Of a stretch of DNA of 64,000 nucleotides, positions 36,005 to 45,189 are shown in pieces (the first letter of the stretch is position 1; the number at the start of each line of letters is the position of its first letter). Made by a program: the position numbers and the translations under genes. Source of the DNA: Nocardiopsis alba DSM 43377 (GTDB lineage Bacteria; Actinomycetota; Actinomycetes; Streptosporangiales; Streptosporangiaceae); assembly GCF_000341225.1 (NCBI RefSeq), contig NZ_ANAC01000017.1, positions 1 to 64,000 on the forward strand, read 5' to 3'. The notes beneath the pieces were generated by a model. That model was not told the origin of the DNA. It was given only the letters and a program-made list of their open reading frames with translations, and did not search any database.

Positions 36005-37738
36005 CTAGACCGGGGGAGCCAGGCGGGCGTAGGCGCGCAGGGCGGCGGGGGACAGGCGCGACAGGGCCAGTCCGACGTGGGCCTCGGCGGTGACCGGGAC
36101 GAGCTCCGGGTCGGAGTCGAGGGCTCCGGCGATACGAGAGGCGGCCTTCTCCGGCGTGTAACCGCGTAGGCGGTACAGCCGGTTGAGCCGTTCCTTGGCA
36201 CGGCCGATCTCGCCCATGCCGGAGAGACGCGCGTTGGAGATGATCCCGGTGTCGATCAGACCGGGGCAGACCGCGGTGACGGTGATCCCGCGACCCGCCA
36301 GCTCTCCGCGCAGGGAACGGCTGAGCGCCAGGACGGCCGCCTTGGTGGCCGAATAGGCGCCGTACAGGCGCGAGGGCAGGTAGGAGGCGGCGGAGGCGGT
36401 GTTGACGATGCGGCCGCCGCCTCCGGCCTCGATCATCATCGGAGCGAAGGCCCGACAGCCGTTGATCACGCCCCACAGGTTGACGTCGACCACGCGTTCG
36501 ATGTCCTCGGTGGCGGCCTCCAGGAACGGCCCGGCCACACCGATGCCGGCGTTGTTGACCACCAGGTCGGGGGCCCCGTACTCGTCGTCGACCCAGGCCG
36601 CGAGCCCGCGCACGGCGTCGGCGTCGGTGACGTCCACACGACGGGCCGCGGCGCCCGGTGTGATCATCGCGCACAGTTCGGCGGTGCGTTCGGCCGAGGG
36701 GCCGTCGATGTCGACCGCCACGATCCGCGCTCCGCGTTCGGCCAGTTCGAAGGAGAGGCAGCGGCCGATACCGCTGCCGGCGCCGGTGATCACGGCCACC
36801 TGTCCGGCGAACGCCCCACCATGCCGTCGGGTCCGTCGAAGGGCGGGGTCGGTTTTCGGGCGGGAGGTCCCGGACTCGATCTCCTCCACGAAGGCGCGCA
36901 CTCTTCGGGCCACGGGCGCGGGGTTCGAACGCAGCGACCAGTGTCCGCCCTGGAAACGGTGGAAACGGAAGTCCTCCACCCAGCGACCGGCGTTGGACTG
37001 CACCTGCTCGACCATGAACGCGTCGTGGGTGGGGGCCAGCGCCTGCACGGGCACGGTGGTGCGGCGTTCCATGGGGCGGGCGAAGCGGCGTGGCATGTTG
37101 ACCCGGTACAGGGCCAGTCCGTTGAGGTGGTCGCGGGTGGAGCGTCGGGCGGGCACGCGAGGTCCGCCGCCGACGCGTTCCAGACCGGCCAGGGCCAGCC
37201 CGCCGATCCCGCTGAGCCAGGCGGCCTCGGGCAGCCCCGGGAGGGAGAAGAAACCGATGTAGCCGGAGCGGACCATCTGGCGCAGGACGTTGCGGACGCC
37301 GTCGGGGGCCTTGCGGAGCCAGTGCCCGGCGTGGTCGAGGTCGGGCCCCGAGATCGAGGTGAAGGAGGCGAACCGGTGGGCGTGCTCCGGTTCGGTGACG
37401 GCGTGCCAGGTCTGGATGGAGCCCCAGTCGTGGGCGACCAGGTGGACGGGGCGGTCGGGGCTGACGGCGTCGACCACGGCGCGCAGGTCGTCGGCGAGCC
37501 GGTCCACCAGATAGCCGGACCGGTCGTCGGGGGCGGTGGAACGGCCCGCGCCGCGGACGTCGTAGGCGACGACGTGGAAGTCGGGGAGCAGCGCGTCGAT
37601 CAGCGCGTCCCAGACGGTGGAGTTGTCCGGATAGCCGTGGACCAGCACCAGAGTGGGGCGATCGGGGGAACCGTGGGTGTGGACGGCCAGATGTTGGCCG
37701 TCGCTCGTGGAGACGTAGCGGTGGGGGCGGGTGCTCAT
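36005..37738 (-). CDS. Alpha/beta hydrolase - short-chain dehydrogenase fusion
   Basis: 577 residues with two enzymes in one chain. Residues 1-290 are an epoxide hydrolase-like alpha/beta hydrolase: HGYPDN oxyanion region, nucleophile Asp in VAHDWGS, acid in APTHDAF and His in QGGHWSL. After an Arg-rich linker, residues from about 315 form an SDR: TGAGSGIGR cofactor loop, NNAGIG, catalytic YSATKAA. The fusion suggests a hydrolysed product is passed to oxidation. Start at 37738 was chosen by homology to the hydrolase N-terminus, with GAGGAG upstream. It lies in the middle of the operon. Confidence 0.9.
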   Translation of the reverse strand: MSTRPHRYVSTSDGQHLAVHTHGSPDRPTLVLVHGYPDNSTVWDALIDALLPDFHVVAYDVRGAGRSTAPDDRSGYLVDRLADDLRAVVDAVSPDRPVHLVAHDWGSIQTWHAVTEPEHAHRFASFTSISGPDLDHAGHWLRKAPDGVRNVLRQMVRSGYIGFFSLPGLPEAAWLSGIGGLALAGLERVGGGPRVPARRSTRDHLNGLALYRVNMPRRFARPMERRTTVPVQALAPTHDAFMVEQVQSNAGRWVEDFRFHRFQGGHWSLRSNPAPVARRVRAFVEEIESGTSRPKTDPALRRTRRHGGAFAGQVAVITGAGSGIGRCLSFELAERGARIVAVDIDGPSAERTAELCAMITPGAAARRVDVTDADAVRGLAAWVDDEYGAPDLVVNNAGIGVAGPFLEAATEDIERVVDVNLWGVINGCRAFAPMMIEAGGGGRIVNTASAASYLPSRLYGAYSATKAAVLALSRSLRGELAGRGITVTAVCPGLIDTGIISNARLSGMGEIGRAKERLNRLYRLRGYTPEKAASRIAGALDSDPELVPVTAEAHVGLALSRLSPAALRAYARLAPPV

Positions 37739-37806
37739 GCGGTCGTGTTCTCCTCGCTCGCGTCCGCGATGGTCGGGTGCGCGTGGTCGGGCAGGACGGT
37801 GAGGGG

Positions 37807-38577
37807 TCAGGCGGACAGGGGGACGGCCGCGGGGGTCCGGTGACGTACGTGCGGCAGGTCGTCGTCGAGCCAGAAGGCGTCGTCCTCGGTGACGACGAGG
37901 ATCTCCTCGAACTTGGCGCCCATGTCGCGGAAGCCGATGTGCGGTTCGACCGCCCACAGACCGGGGGTGGCCGGGTGGGCCGAGATGTCGCCGTCGGCCC
38001 ACAGTGGTGAGCGGTGGTGGAGACGTTCGACGAGCAGGTCGCCGAACAGGGTCTGGAGGGAGCGGACGCCGAACCCGGCGACGATCACCCGGGGCAGGCG
38101 TGAGCGCACCCGGCCGACCTGGTGGGCGATGACCCGTCCCGGGTAGACCCGGTGCCGGTTGTCGTAGCCCTGCGCGCGGATGAGGTCGTCCACGAGGCGG
38201 TCGTGCAGGGGGCTTCGGCCGAGTACGCCGGAGTAGCCGATGTCGGCGACGTATCCGTCCCGGACGGGGGCGCAGTCGAGGATGAAGGGCATGCCCTTCT
38301 CCAGCCTCCGCCGGGTCGGGAAGAACTGGAGCGGTACGCGGAGGTTCCGGAAGGCGGTCCGATCGCCGAACCAGGCGAAGGGGGTGTGGAACCAGTCCCG
38401 GACACCGTGGGACTCCAGGTGCTCACGGATCCGTCGGGCGGCCTCCCGCTCGGTGACCCCGGGTTCGAGGCTCGCGGCCACGTCTTCGGCCGCGCGGTAG
38501 GCGAGTCGTTGAAGCTCACGGAAGGCGTCGAGTTCGGCCGGAGTCGTTGTGTCTCCGGTCACGTTCTTGTGAGACAT
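37807..38577 (-). CDS. M24-family metallopeptidase-like protein
   Basis: 256 residues with the pita-bread fold of Xaa-Pro aminopeptidase/creatinase. Candidate metal ligands are the two Asp of LDCAPVRDGYVADIGYSG, the His of IAHQVG, the Glu of VEPHIG and the Glu of KFEEILVV. The N-terminal half of full-length aminopeptidases is absent, so it is a single-domain M24 protein. First gene of the minus-strand operon; its start lies ten bases from the palindrome at 38587-38602. Role in the operon is unclear. Confidence 0.85.
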   Translation of the reverse strand: MSHKNVTGDTTTPAELDAFRELQRLAYRAAEDVAASLEPGVTEREAARRIREHLESHGVRDWFHTPFAWFGDRTAFRNLRVPLQFFPTRRRLEKGMPFILDCAPVRDGYVADIGYSGVLGRSPLHDRLVDDLIRAQGYDNRHRVYPGRVIAHQVGRVRSRLPRVIVAGFGVRSLQTLFGDLLVERLHHRSPLWADGDISAHPATPGLWAVEPHIGFRDMGAKFEEILVVTEDDAFWLDDDLPHVRHRTPAAVPLSA

Positions 38578-38586
38578 TCCGTCATG

Positions 38587-38602
38587 TTAGACAGACTGTC
38601 AA
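38587..38602 (-). promoter_or_regulatory. TetR-type operator candidate before the minus-strand operon
   Basis: Perfect inverted repeat GACAG-A-CTGTC (38590-38600) within TTAGACAGACTGTCAA. On the minus strand it contains TTGACA, so the operator overlaps a -35-like element just before the M24 gene. The TetR gene at 33189-33803 is the obvious candidate ligand; this is inference. Confidence 0.5.
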
Positions 38603-38644
38603 TAACTGTCCATGGGAGGGGAGGCTCTTCCGCGGGCGCGACAC

Positions 38645-38684
38645 ACGTCGAGGGCGGCACCCGATCGGGTGCCGCCCTCGACGT
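38645..38684 (-). terminator. Terminator of the IclR-family gene
   Basis: A 40-base perfect palindrome with arms starting ACGTCGAGGGCGGCACCCGA, 23 bases past the regulator stop. Confidence 0.75.
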
Positions 38685-38706
38685 CAGGGGTGGGGTGGGG
38701 CGGGGG

Positions 38707-39441
38707 TCAGTGCCCTCCCTCGTAGGTGTGCAGGGACTCGCTGATCTTCTCGGCGGCCGAGATCACCGCCTGGGAGTGGACGCGTCCGGGGGAGCGGGTC
38801 AGTCGCTCTATCGGGCCGGAGACCGAGACGGCGGCGATCACCCGTCCGCCGGGGCCGGCCACGGGGGCGGAGACCGAGGCCACGCCCTGTTCGCGCTCGG
38901 CCACGCTCTGGGCCCAGCGGCGGCGGCGGACCTGGGCCAGGCCCGCGGCGGTGAAGCGGGCGCCCACCAGCGAACGGCGGATGCGGTCGGAGTCCTCCCA
39001 GGCGAGGAGGACCTGGGCCGCCGAGCCCGCGTTCATGGGGAGTTCGCTGCCGACGGGCACCGTGTCGCGCAGGCCGCTGCTGCGTTCGGAGGCGGCCACG
39101 CACACGCGCAGGTCGCCCTGGCGACGGTAGAGCTGGGCGCTCTCGCCGGTCAGGTCGCGCAACTGGACCAGGACCGGGGCGGCCACGGCCAGGAGGCGGT
39201 CCTCGCCGGTGGCGATCGACAGCTCACCCAGACGAGGGCCGAGAACGAAGCGTCCCTGGCTGTCCCTGGTCACCATGCGGTGGCGTTCCAGGGCGACGGC
39301 GAGACGGTGGGCGGTGGGGCGGGCCAGACCGGTGATCTGGACCAACTGGGCCAGCGAGGCCGGTCCCGACTCCAGGGCGTCGAGGACGGACATCGTCTTG
39401 TCCAGGACACCGACACCGCTGGATGAGCTAGAGTTGTCCAT
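38707..39441 (-). CDS. ndgR: IclR-family regulator of leucine genes (NdgR/LtbR-like)
   Basis: 244 residues with an N-terminal winged helix (SLAQLVQITGLARPTAHRLAVALE) and an IclR effector domain ending in a helical tail. Divergent position directly beside leuCD is that of NdgR in Streptomyces and LtbR in Corynebacterium, which control leuCD and other amino acid genes. The start at 39441 is reached only six bases after the -10 hexamer CAATAT, so the mRNA is probably leaderless. The TCTCA-N5-TGAGA sites in this window are candidate targets. Assignment rests on family and synteny. Confidence 0.88.
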   Translation of the reverse strand: MDNSSSSSGVGVLDKTMSVLDALESGPASLAQLVQITGLARPTAHRLAVALERHRMVTRDSQGRFVLGPRLGELSIATGEDRLLAVAAPVLVQLRDLTGESAQLYRRQGDLRVCVAASERSSGLRDTVPVGSELPMNAGSAAQVLLAWEDSDRIRRSLVGARFTAAGLAQVRRRRWAQSVAEREQGVASVSAPVAGPGGRVIAAVSVSGPIERLTRSPGRVHSQAVISAAEKISESLHTYEGGH

Positions 39442-39447
39442 GGCTTG

Positions 39448-39476
39448 ATATTGCCGTCTCGAAATATGGAATGCAA
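39448..39476 (-). promoter_or_regulatory. Divergent ndgR-leuC promoter with operator-like core
   Basis: On the minus strand TTGCAT (39471-39476) and CAATAT (39448-39453) are separated by 17 bases, a good promoter for the regulator gene. On the plus strand TTGATA (39445-39450) may serve leuC. Between them is TCTCG-AAATA-TGGAA (39457-39471), a weak version of the shared palindrome, so one site could control both genes. Confidence 0.6.
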
Positions 39477-39571
39477 GTCGGCCCGTACATCCGCGCGATG
39501 GTCCCGGGCCCGCACGAGGCCAGAACCGAGACGGGCCCGAGACCCTACAGACACGAGAGAGGCGATCGCCC

Positions 39572-40978
39572 ATGGCACGCACGATGGCCGAGAAGGTGTG
39601 GGAGGAGCACGTCGTCCGACGTGCCGAAGGCGAGCCGGACCTGCTCTACATCGACCTCCACCTCGTCCACGAGGTGACCAGCCCCCAGGCCTTCGAGGGG
39701 CTGCGACTGGCCGGTCGTTCCGTGCGTCGCCCGGACCTGACCATCGCCACCGAGGACCACAACGTCCCCACGATGGACCTCCTCGCCCCGATCGCGGACC
39801 CGGTCTCCCGCAAGCAGGTCGAGACGCTGCGCAAGAACTGCTCCGACTTCGGCGTGCACCTGTACCCCATGGGCGACATCGAGCAGGGCGTCGTTCACGT
39901 GGTCGGCCCCCAGCTGGGTCTGACCCAGCCCGGCATGACCGTCGTCTGCGGTGACAGCCACACCAGCACCCACGGCGCGTTCGGCGCGCTGGCCTTCGGT
40001 ATCGGCACCAGCCAGGTCGAGCATGTCCTGGCCACCCAGACCCTGCCGATGCAGCCCTTCAAGACCATGGCCGTCACGGTCAACGGTCGCCTGAAGCCCG
40101 GTGTCTCCGCCAAGGACATCATCCTCGCCGTGATCGCGAAGATCGGCACCGGCGGCGGCCAGGGCTACGTCATCGAGTACCGGGGCGAGGCCATCGAGGC
40201 CCTGTCCATGGAGGCCCGCATGACGGTGTGCAACATGTCCATCGAGGCGGGCGCCCGCGCCGGGATGATCGCCCCGGACCAGACCACCTTCGACTACGTC
40301 CAGGGCCGCCCGCACGCGCCCCAGGGCGCCGACTTCGACGCCGCCGTGGAGCACTGGAAGAGCCTGCGGACCGACGAGGGCGCCGAGTTCGACGCCGAGG
40401 TCGTGCTGGACGCCGACGAGCTCAGCCCGTTCGTCACCTGGGGCACCAACCCGGGCCAGGGTGTTCCGCTGGACGCCTCGGTCCCCGACCCCGCCTCCTA
40501 CGAGGACCCCTCGGCTCGCGCCGCCGCCGAGAAGGCCTTGGCCTACATGGACCTGAAGGCCGGAACGCCGATGCGCGAGGTCGAGGTGGACACGGTCTTC
40601 CTGGGCTCCTGCACCAACGGCCGGATCGAGGACCTGCGGGCCGCCGCCGAGATCATCCGCGGCCGCAAGGTCGCCGACGGTGTGCGCATGCTGGTGGTCC
40701 CCGGCTCCATGCGGGTCAAGGAACAGGCCAACGAGGAGGGACTGGGCCGGGTGTTCGAGGAGGCCGGCGCCGAGTGGCGCGAGGCGGGCTGCTCCATGTG
40801 CCTGGGCATGAACCCCGACCAGCTCAAGCCGGGCGAGCGCAGCGCCTCCACCTCCAACCGCAACTTCGAGGGCCGTCAGGGCCGGGGCGGGCGTACCCAC
40901 CTGGTCTCGCCGCAGGTCGCCGCCGCCACCGCGGTACGCGGCACGCTGTCCTCCCCGTCCGACCTGGCCGCCCTGTAG
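39572..40978 (+). CDS. leuC: 3-isopropylmalate dehydratase large subunit
   Basis: Aconitase-family subunit carrying the [4Fe-4S] cluster; with LeuD isomerises 2- to 3-isopropylmalate (and citramalate to 3-methylmalate). 468 residues with [23 protein letters not shown], cluster cysteines in LGSCTNGR and GCSMCLGMN, and the C-terminal [20 protein letters not shown]. Start ATG at 39572 with GAGAGG upstream. leuD follows 30 bases later. The promoter is shared divergently with the IclR gene. Confidence 0.97.
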   Translation: MARTMAEKVWEEHVVRRAEGEPDLLYIDLHLVHEVTSPQAFEGLRLAGRSVRRPDLTIATEDHNVPTMDLLAPIADPVSRKQVETLRKNCSDFGVHLYPMGDIEQGVVHVVGPQLGLTQPGMTVVCGDSHTSTHGAFGALAFGIGTSQVEHVLATQTLPMQPFKTMAVTVNGRLKPGVSAKDIILAVIAKIGTGGGQGYVIEYRGEAIEALSMEARMTVCNMSIEAGARAGMIAPDQTTFDYVQGRPHAPQGADFDAAVEHWKSLRTDEGAEFDAEVVLDADELSPFVTWGTNPGQGVPLDASVPDPASYEDPSARAAAEKALAYMDLKAGTPMREVEVDTVFLGSCTNGRIEDLRAAAEIIRGRKVADGVRMLVVPGSMRVKEQANEEGLGRVFEEAGAEWREAGCSMCLGMNPDQLKPGERSASTSNRNFEGRQGRGGRTHLVSPQVAAATAVRGTLSSPSDLAAL

Positions 40979-41008
40979 CGTCCCCGACCTCGTCAGGAGA
41001 GTCCTCTC

Positions 41009-41611
41009 ATGGAGAAGTTCGACGTCCACACCGGTCGGGCCGTGCCGCTGCGCGCGAGCAACGTCGACACCGACCAGATCATCCCCGCCGTCTACCTCAA
41101 GCGCGTGAGCCGCACCGGCTTCGAGGACGGCCTGTTCGCCGAGTGGCGCAAGTCCGACCCGGACTTCGTGCTCAACCGCCCCGAGTACGAGGGCGCGTCC
41201 GTACTGGTGGCCGGGCCCGACTTCGGCACCGGTTCCTCGCGCGAGCACGCCGTGTGGGCGCTACAGGACTACGGTTTCAAGGCCGTGCTGTCGTCCCGCT
41301 TCGCCGACATCTTCCGCGGTAACTCCCTCAAGGGCGGACTGCTGACCGTCCTGTTGGAGCAGGAGGTCATCGACCGGATCTGGGCGGCCGTGGAGGCCGA
41401 CCCGACGATCGAGGTGACCGTGGACCTGGTGGAGCGCGAGGTGCGCGTTCCGGCGGCGGACGTGAAGGAGTCGTTCGATTTGGACGACTACACCCGATGG
41501 CGGCTTCTGGAAGGTCTGGACGACATCGCGCTGACGCTCCGTCACACGGACGACATCTCCGCTTTCGAGACCACCCGAGAGAGCTGGAAGCCGGTCACGA
41601 TCCTCTCGTGA
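41009..41611 (+). CDS. leuD: 3-isopropylmalate dehydratase small subunit
   Basis: 200-residue swivel-domain partner of LeuC. Shows [24 protein letters not shown], the family [17 protein letters not shown] substrate loop and [10 protein letters not shown]. Good ribosome site (AGGAG) before the ATG. Cotranscribed with leuC. Confidence 0.97.
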   Translation: MEKFDVHTGRAVPLRASNVDTDQIIPAVYLKRVSRTGFEDGLFAEWRKSDPDFVLNRPEYEGASVLVAGPDFGTGSSREHAVWALQDYGFKAVLSSRFADIFRGNSLKGGLLTVLLEQEVIDRIWAAVEADPTIEVTVDLVEREVRVPAADVKESFDLDDYTRWRLLEGLDDIALTLRHTDDISAFETTRESWKPVTILS

Positions 41612-41964
41612 GGGTGGCCGTAAGGCCCTTCGGGAACGGGATCGGGGGTGGATGTGACGCAGCACACCTCCGGTCCCGAATAATTTTACCTTTACTTGAC
41701 GTGAGCATTCGCTTACCGTCTTTGTGTCCTTAAGGCGGACAGCTCGGGCGCCCGGAATCCGGTTATACGTAGGCTTTTGAGGCTCGCACAAGGGGGCAAA
41801 AAGGACTCGCCCCGCGGGCTCGTCCCCTCTGTCCCATCCGTTGCGGAGCGTGACATCGCAGGTCGGGAGGGACTCGACACGCCTTCCCTACGGGCGTTTG
41901 TATTTGTGTAAGGGCCGCTGCTTCCCCTAATTTCGTGCGAGCAAGGGGGAACCGGAGGAACCTT
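41612..41964. other. hup upstream region
   Basis: 353 bases without a gene. It is unusually AT-rich for this genome around 41680-41740 and contains TTGACG (about 41696) and TTATAC (about 41762), which may be promoter elements for the HU gene; HU promoters in actinomycetes are strong. A palindrome CGGGCGCCCG lies near 41747-41756. Confidence 0.4.
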
Positions 41965-42246
41965 ATGAACAAGCGTGACCTGATCGACGCGATCTCCGAC
42001 CGTCTCGGAGACAAGAAGACCGCGACCGAAGCGGTCAACGCTGTGCTTGAGACCATTCAGGCCACCGTGGCGTCGGGCGACAAGGTCGCCATCACGGGCT
42101 TCGGCGTTTTCGAGAAGTCCGAGCGCGCGGCTCGCACCGCTCGCAACCCCGCCACCGGCGCCACCATCAACGTCCCCGCGAGCTTCGTTCCGAAGTTCCG
42201 CGCCGGCGCTGACTTCAAGGCCCTGGTCAACGGCGACAAGAAGTAG
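41965..42246 (+). CDS. hup: DNA-binding protein HU
   Basis: 93-residue histone-like nucleoid protein. MNKRDLIDAISDRLGDKK start, then the beta-arm signature GFGVFEKSERAARTARNPATG, with the DNA-intercalating arm. The canonical short HU form, without the Lys/Ala tail of HupS. The ATG at 41965 has a strong GGAGGAACC ribosome site. A very strong hairpin follows. Confidence 0.97.
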   Translation: MNKRDLIDAISDRLGDKKTATEAVNAVLETIQATVASGDKVAITGFGVFEKSERAARTARNPATGATINVPASFVPKFRAGADFKALVNGDKK

Positions 42247-42265
42247 TCCTCTCACCCATGTGAGC

Positions 42266-42314
42266 GGACAGCACTCCGCCCGGGCCCCTCTGGGGTCCGG
42301 GCGGAGTGCTGTCC
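42266..42314. terminator. Terminator between hup and cofC
   Basis: Perfect 18-bp stem starting GGACAGCACTCCGCCCGG, 13-base loop, between convergent genes; probably serves hup, and cofC in the other direction. Confidence 0.8.
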
Positions 42315-42384
42315 GGGGGGCATCGGGGGAGGGCGTCCAAGAGGCGCTCAGAGCGACGCAGCGGGACGTGAGGGCTCGGAAGGC

Positions 42385-43032
42385 TCAATGAGCCTCTTCC
42401 GCCTCATGGGGCGCCATGCGTGCCCAGAGCGGGCGTGTACGGGGCCCCAGGCCGAGCGCGGCGGCTTCGGTCAGATCCTCGGGGGTGTCCACGTCCCGGC
42501 GCACGGACTCCACCCCGACCGGTGACAGTTCGCGGGCGCCGCCCTCACGGTGCCGGCTCCGGGACCCGCCCTCGAAGGACGGAGCGAGCCGATGACCGGG
42601 GGTCGCCGCCAACAGGGTGGTCCCCACACCGGGGGAGTCCGCCAGGAAGGATCGCCCGTGCTCGGAGGCGGCCGCCAGGACCAGCCCCAACTCGTCGGGA
42701 CGCAGCGCCGGCAGGTCGGCGGACATCGCGCACACCCCCGTTCGCGGGTCCCGTGCGCGCGCCGCGGCCTCCCCGTGCTCCAGGGCCGGGTTCATGCCGC
42801 CACCGGGCTCTCCGGACACCACCACGGCCCCCAGCGACGACAGCTCCGCGTCGGCCAGGGGATCGTCGGTCACCACGAACAACGTGTCCACGGTCGGACA
42901 CGACAGCGCGGCGGAGACCGTGTCACAGGCGATCGCGAGAGCCAGCCCCTCGCGCATCGTCCCCGCCGCCCGGGCCAGCCGGCTCTTGGCCAGGCCGAGG
43001 TGCTTGACTGGGACGATCAGGGACCAGCGCAC
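42385..43032 (-). CDS. cofC: 2-phospho-L-lactate (or PEP) guanylyltransferase
   Basis: Coenzyme F420 synthesis: joins GTP to 2-phospholactate or phosphoenolpyruvate (CofC/FbiD). 215 residues from the GTG at 43032, the family-typical start (RWSLIVPVKHLGLAKSRLA). The nucleotidyltransferase features are FVVTDDPLADAE, GGGMNPALEHG, SADLPALRPDEL and the terminal RRDVDTPEDLTEA. A longer open frame to 43191 is low-complexity and is not used. Placement next to plsC-gpsA-ddl is usual in actinobacteria. Confidence 0.88.
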   Translation of the reverse strand: MRWSLIVPVKHLGLAKSRLARAAGTMREGLALAIACDTVSAALSCPTVDTLFVVTDDPLADAELSSLGAVVVSGEPGGGMNPALEHGEAAARARDPRTGVCAMSADLPALRPDELGLVLAAASEHGRSFLADSPGVGTTLLAATPGHRLAPSFEGGSRSRHREGGARELSPVGVESVRRDVDTPEDLTEAAALGLGPRTRPLWARMAPHEAEEAH

Positions 43033-43268
43033 CCCGAGACACGAAGCCCCGCTCCGCTCTCCAAAGCCGGTCACGGTTCCCCCGGGACGTTGATGGGCGA
43101 CGACAGTGATGAGGGTAGGTGCTCGGGACCCGGCGCGGCGCGGGCGCCCTGGGTGTGTCGAATCGAGCGTCCGAGCGGTACACCTCGGCATGGTGCGACA
43201 CGTCCTAGACTGAATCGGTTGTGCTTCCGGGGCGGCGAACCCCCAGGAAGCGAGAAGTGAGGAGTCCC

Positions 43269-44099
43269 GTGGCCAAGCAACGAGAATCGCGATGGGTCAA
43301 GTGGGTCGTGTCCCGCATCGTGCGATTCGTCCTGTGGTTCGTGACCAAGCCCGAATGGAAGGGCACGGAGAACGTTCCGGAGCGGGGCGGGGTGATCATC
43401 GCCGCCAACCACCTGTCGGTGACCGACCCCCTGACGGTCGCCCACTTCCTCTACATCGGGGCCCGGCGCTGGCCGACCTTCACCATGAAGGACGGGGTCA
43501 TGAAGATCCCCGTGGTCCGCTCGGTGGCCAGGAGCACCGGCCAGATCCCGATCAAGCGCGGCAGCGCGGACGCGGTCAAGGCGCTGGGAGCGGCCGAGAA
43601 GGCGCTCACCGAGGACGGCTCGTCGGTGATCTTCTACCCCGAGGGCACCTGCACCCGCGACCCCGACCTGTGGCCCATGACCGCCAAGAACGGTGTGGCC
43701 CGCCTGGCCCTGACCACCGGGGTCCCGGTCGTCCCGGTCGCGCACTGGGGCGAGCAGGAGATCCTCCCCTACGGTGAGAAGAGGCCCCGGCTGTTCCCGC
43801 GCAAGCGCGTGCAGTTCAAGGCGGGGCCGCCCGTGGACCTGTCGCCCTACCTGGACCGGCCCATCACGGCCACCCTGTTGGACGACGCGACCCGGGCGAT
43901 CATGGCCGACATCACCGCCCTCCAGGCCGAGATCCGCGGCGAGGAGCCGCCCGCCGAACCCTTCGACTTCAAGAAGGCCCGTCAGAAGGAGGCGGAGGCC
44001 CGACGCGCCTCGGCCGAGACGGAGACGGACGAGCGACCCGAGGTCGGGGCGACCGAACCGGTCGAGGGCGATAACGGGAAGAACAACGCGGGGGCATGA
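43269..44099 (+). CDS. plsC: 1-acyl-glycerol-3-phosphate acyltransferase-like protein
   Basis: 276-residue lysophospholipid acyltransferase family member that would make phosphatidic acid. Catalytic NHLSVTDP (HX4D) and PEGTCTRDPD motifs are intact; QIPIKRGSADA is a further block. GTG at 43269 has GAGGAG upstream. The C-terminus is an acidic, Lys-Ala-Glu-rich low-complexity tail from about residue 220. It overlaps gpsA by ATGA, an arrangement that couples glycerol-phosphate supply to acylation. Confidence 0.88.
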   Translation: MAKQRESRWVKWVVSRIVRFVLWFVTKPEWKGTENVPERGGVIIAANHLSVTDPLTVAHFLYIGARRWPTFTMKDGVMKIPVVRSVARSTGQIPIKRGSADAVKALGAAEKALTEDGSSVIFYPEGTCTRDPDLWPMTAKNGVARLALTTGVPVVPVAHWGEQEILPYGEKRPRLFPRKRVQFKAGPPVDLSPYLDRPITATLLDDATRAIMADITALQAEIRGEEPPAEPFDFKKARQKEAEARRASAETETDERPEVGATEPVEGDNGKNNAGA

Positions 44100-45178
44100 C
44101 CGAACAGATGAGCGACCACAAGGGTGACGACGGCGCCGACCTTCGGGTCACGGTCCTGGGCAGCGGCTCCTGGGGAACGACCTTCGCCAACATCGTCGCG
44201 GACGCGGCGGACCTGGCCCGGGGGTCCGGTGAGGGACCCGTGGCCGAGGTGGTCCTGTGGGGGCGCCGCTCCTCGGTCGTCGAGGCGATCGACACGACCT
44301 CGGAGAACCCGGACTACCTTCCGGGGATCGGGCTCAACCCGCGACTGCGGGCCACCACCGACGCGGCCGAGGCCCTCGCCGGCAGCCGGGTCGTGGTGCT
44401 GGCGGTGCCCTCCCAGTCACTGCGGGCCAACCTCGCCGACTGGAAGCGGCACATCCCCGAGGACGCGGTGGTCGTCAGTCTCATGAAGGGCGTCGAACTC
44501 GGCACCCTCATGCGGATGAGTCAGGTGGTCGGCGAGGTCCTCGACTTCCCCGAAGAGCGCATCGCCGTGGTCTCCGGCCCCAACCTGGCCCGGGAGATCG
44601 CCGAACGCCAGCCGGCCACCGCCGTGGTGGCCTGCCCCCACGAACCCACGGCACGGCTCCTCCAGTCGCTCTTCAAGTCCTCCTACTTCCGCCCCTACAC
44701 CAGCACCGACCTGGTCGGGGTGGAGATCGGCGGCGCGATGAAGAACGTCATCGGTCTGGCCGTGGGCGTGGCCGAGGGCATGGGCTTCGGAGACAACACC
44801 AAGGCCTCGCTCATCACCCGGGGCCTGGCCGAGACCACTCGCCTGGCGGTGACCCTGGGAGCCGACGAGCACACCCTGTCCGGACTGGCGGGGATGGGTG
44901 ATCTGGTCGCGACATGCTCCTCTCCGCTGTCGCGGAACCGGACCTTCGGTGAGAAACTGGGCGCCGGTAAGACCCTCGAACAGGTCGTCGCGGAGACCAG
45001 ACAGACGGCAGAGGGGGTCAAGTCCTCCGAGTCGATCCTCGAACTCGGTTGGACCCACGGTGTCGACATGCCGATCACCGAGTCCGTCGTCAAGATGATG
45101 CACCACGACCTGAGCCCCGCCGAGGCGCTCGCGGCGTTCATGTCGCGCAGCACCAAGCCGGAGCGCTACGGGGTCTGA
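44096..45178 (+). CDS. gpsA: Glycerol-3-phosphate dehydrogenase [NAD(P)+]
   Basis: Reduces dihydroxyacetone phosphate to glycerol-3-phosphate for phospholipids. 360 residues: Rossmann GSGSWGTTFAN, the catalytic Lys region GGAMKNVIGLAVG, GLGDNTKASLITRG-like block (here GFGDNTKASL) and the GMGDLVATCSSPLSRNR C-terminal signature. Overlaps plsC by four bases. Confidence 0.96.
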   Translation: MTEQMSDHKGDDGADLRVTVLGSGSWGTTFANIVADAADLARGSGEGPVAEVVLWGRRSSVVEAIDTTSENPDYLPGIGLNPRLRATTDAAEALAGSRVVVLAVPSQSLRANLADWKRHIPEDAVVVSLMKGVELGTLMRMSQVVGEVLDFPEERIAVVSGPNLAREIAERQPATAVVACPHEPTARLLQSLFKSSYFRPYTSTDLVGVEIGGAMKNVIGLAVGVAEGMGFGDNTKASLITRGLAETTRLAVTLGADEHTLSGLAGMGDLVATCSSPLSRNRTFGEKLGAGKTLEQVVAETRQTAEGVKSSESILELGWTHGVDMPITESVVKMMHHDLSPAEALAAFMSRSTKPERYGV

Positions 45179-45189
45179 GAGCGAGCACG

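Noticed and set aside
31959-38577. tRNA-Glu copy 2 as the integration site of a mobile island
   Set aside because: No integrase, excisionase or partial tRNA repeat was seen at the far end; the genes have the same codon style as the rest.
42266-42314. CRISPR or other array
   Set aside because: No regularly spaced short repeats were seen anywhere; the only array is the 51-bp tandem repeat at 48507-48690, which has no spacers.
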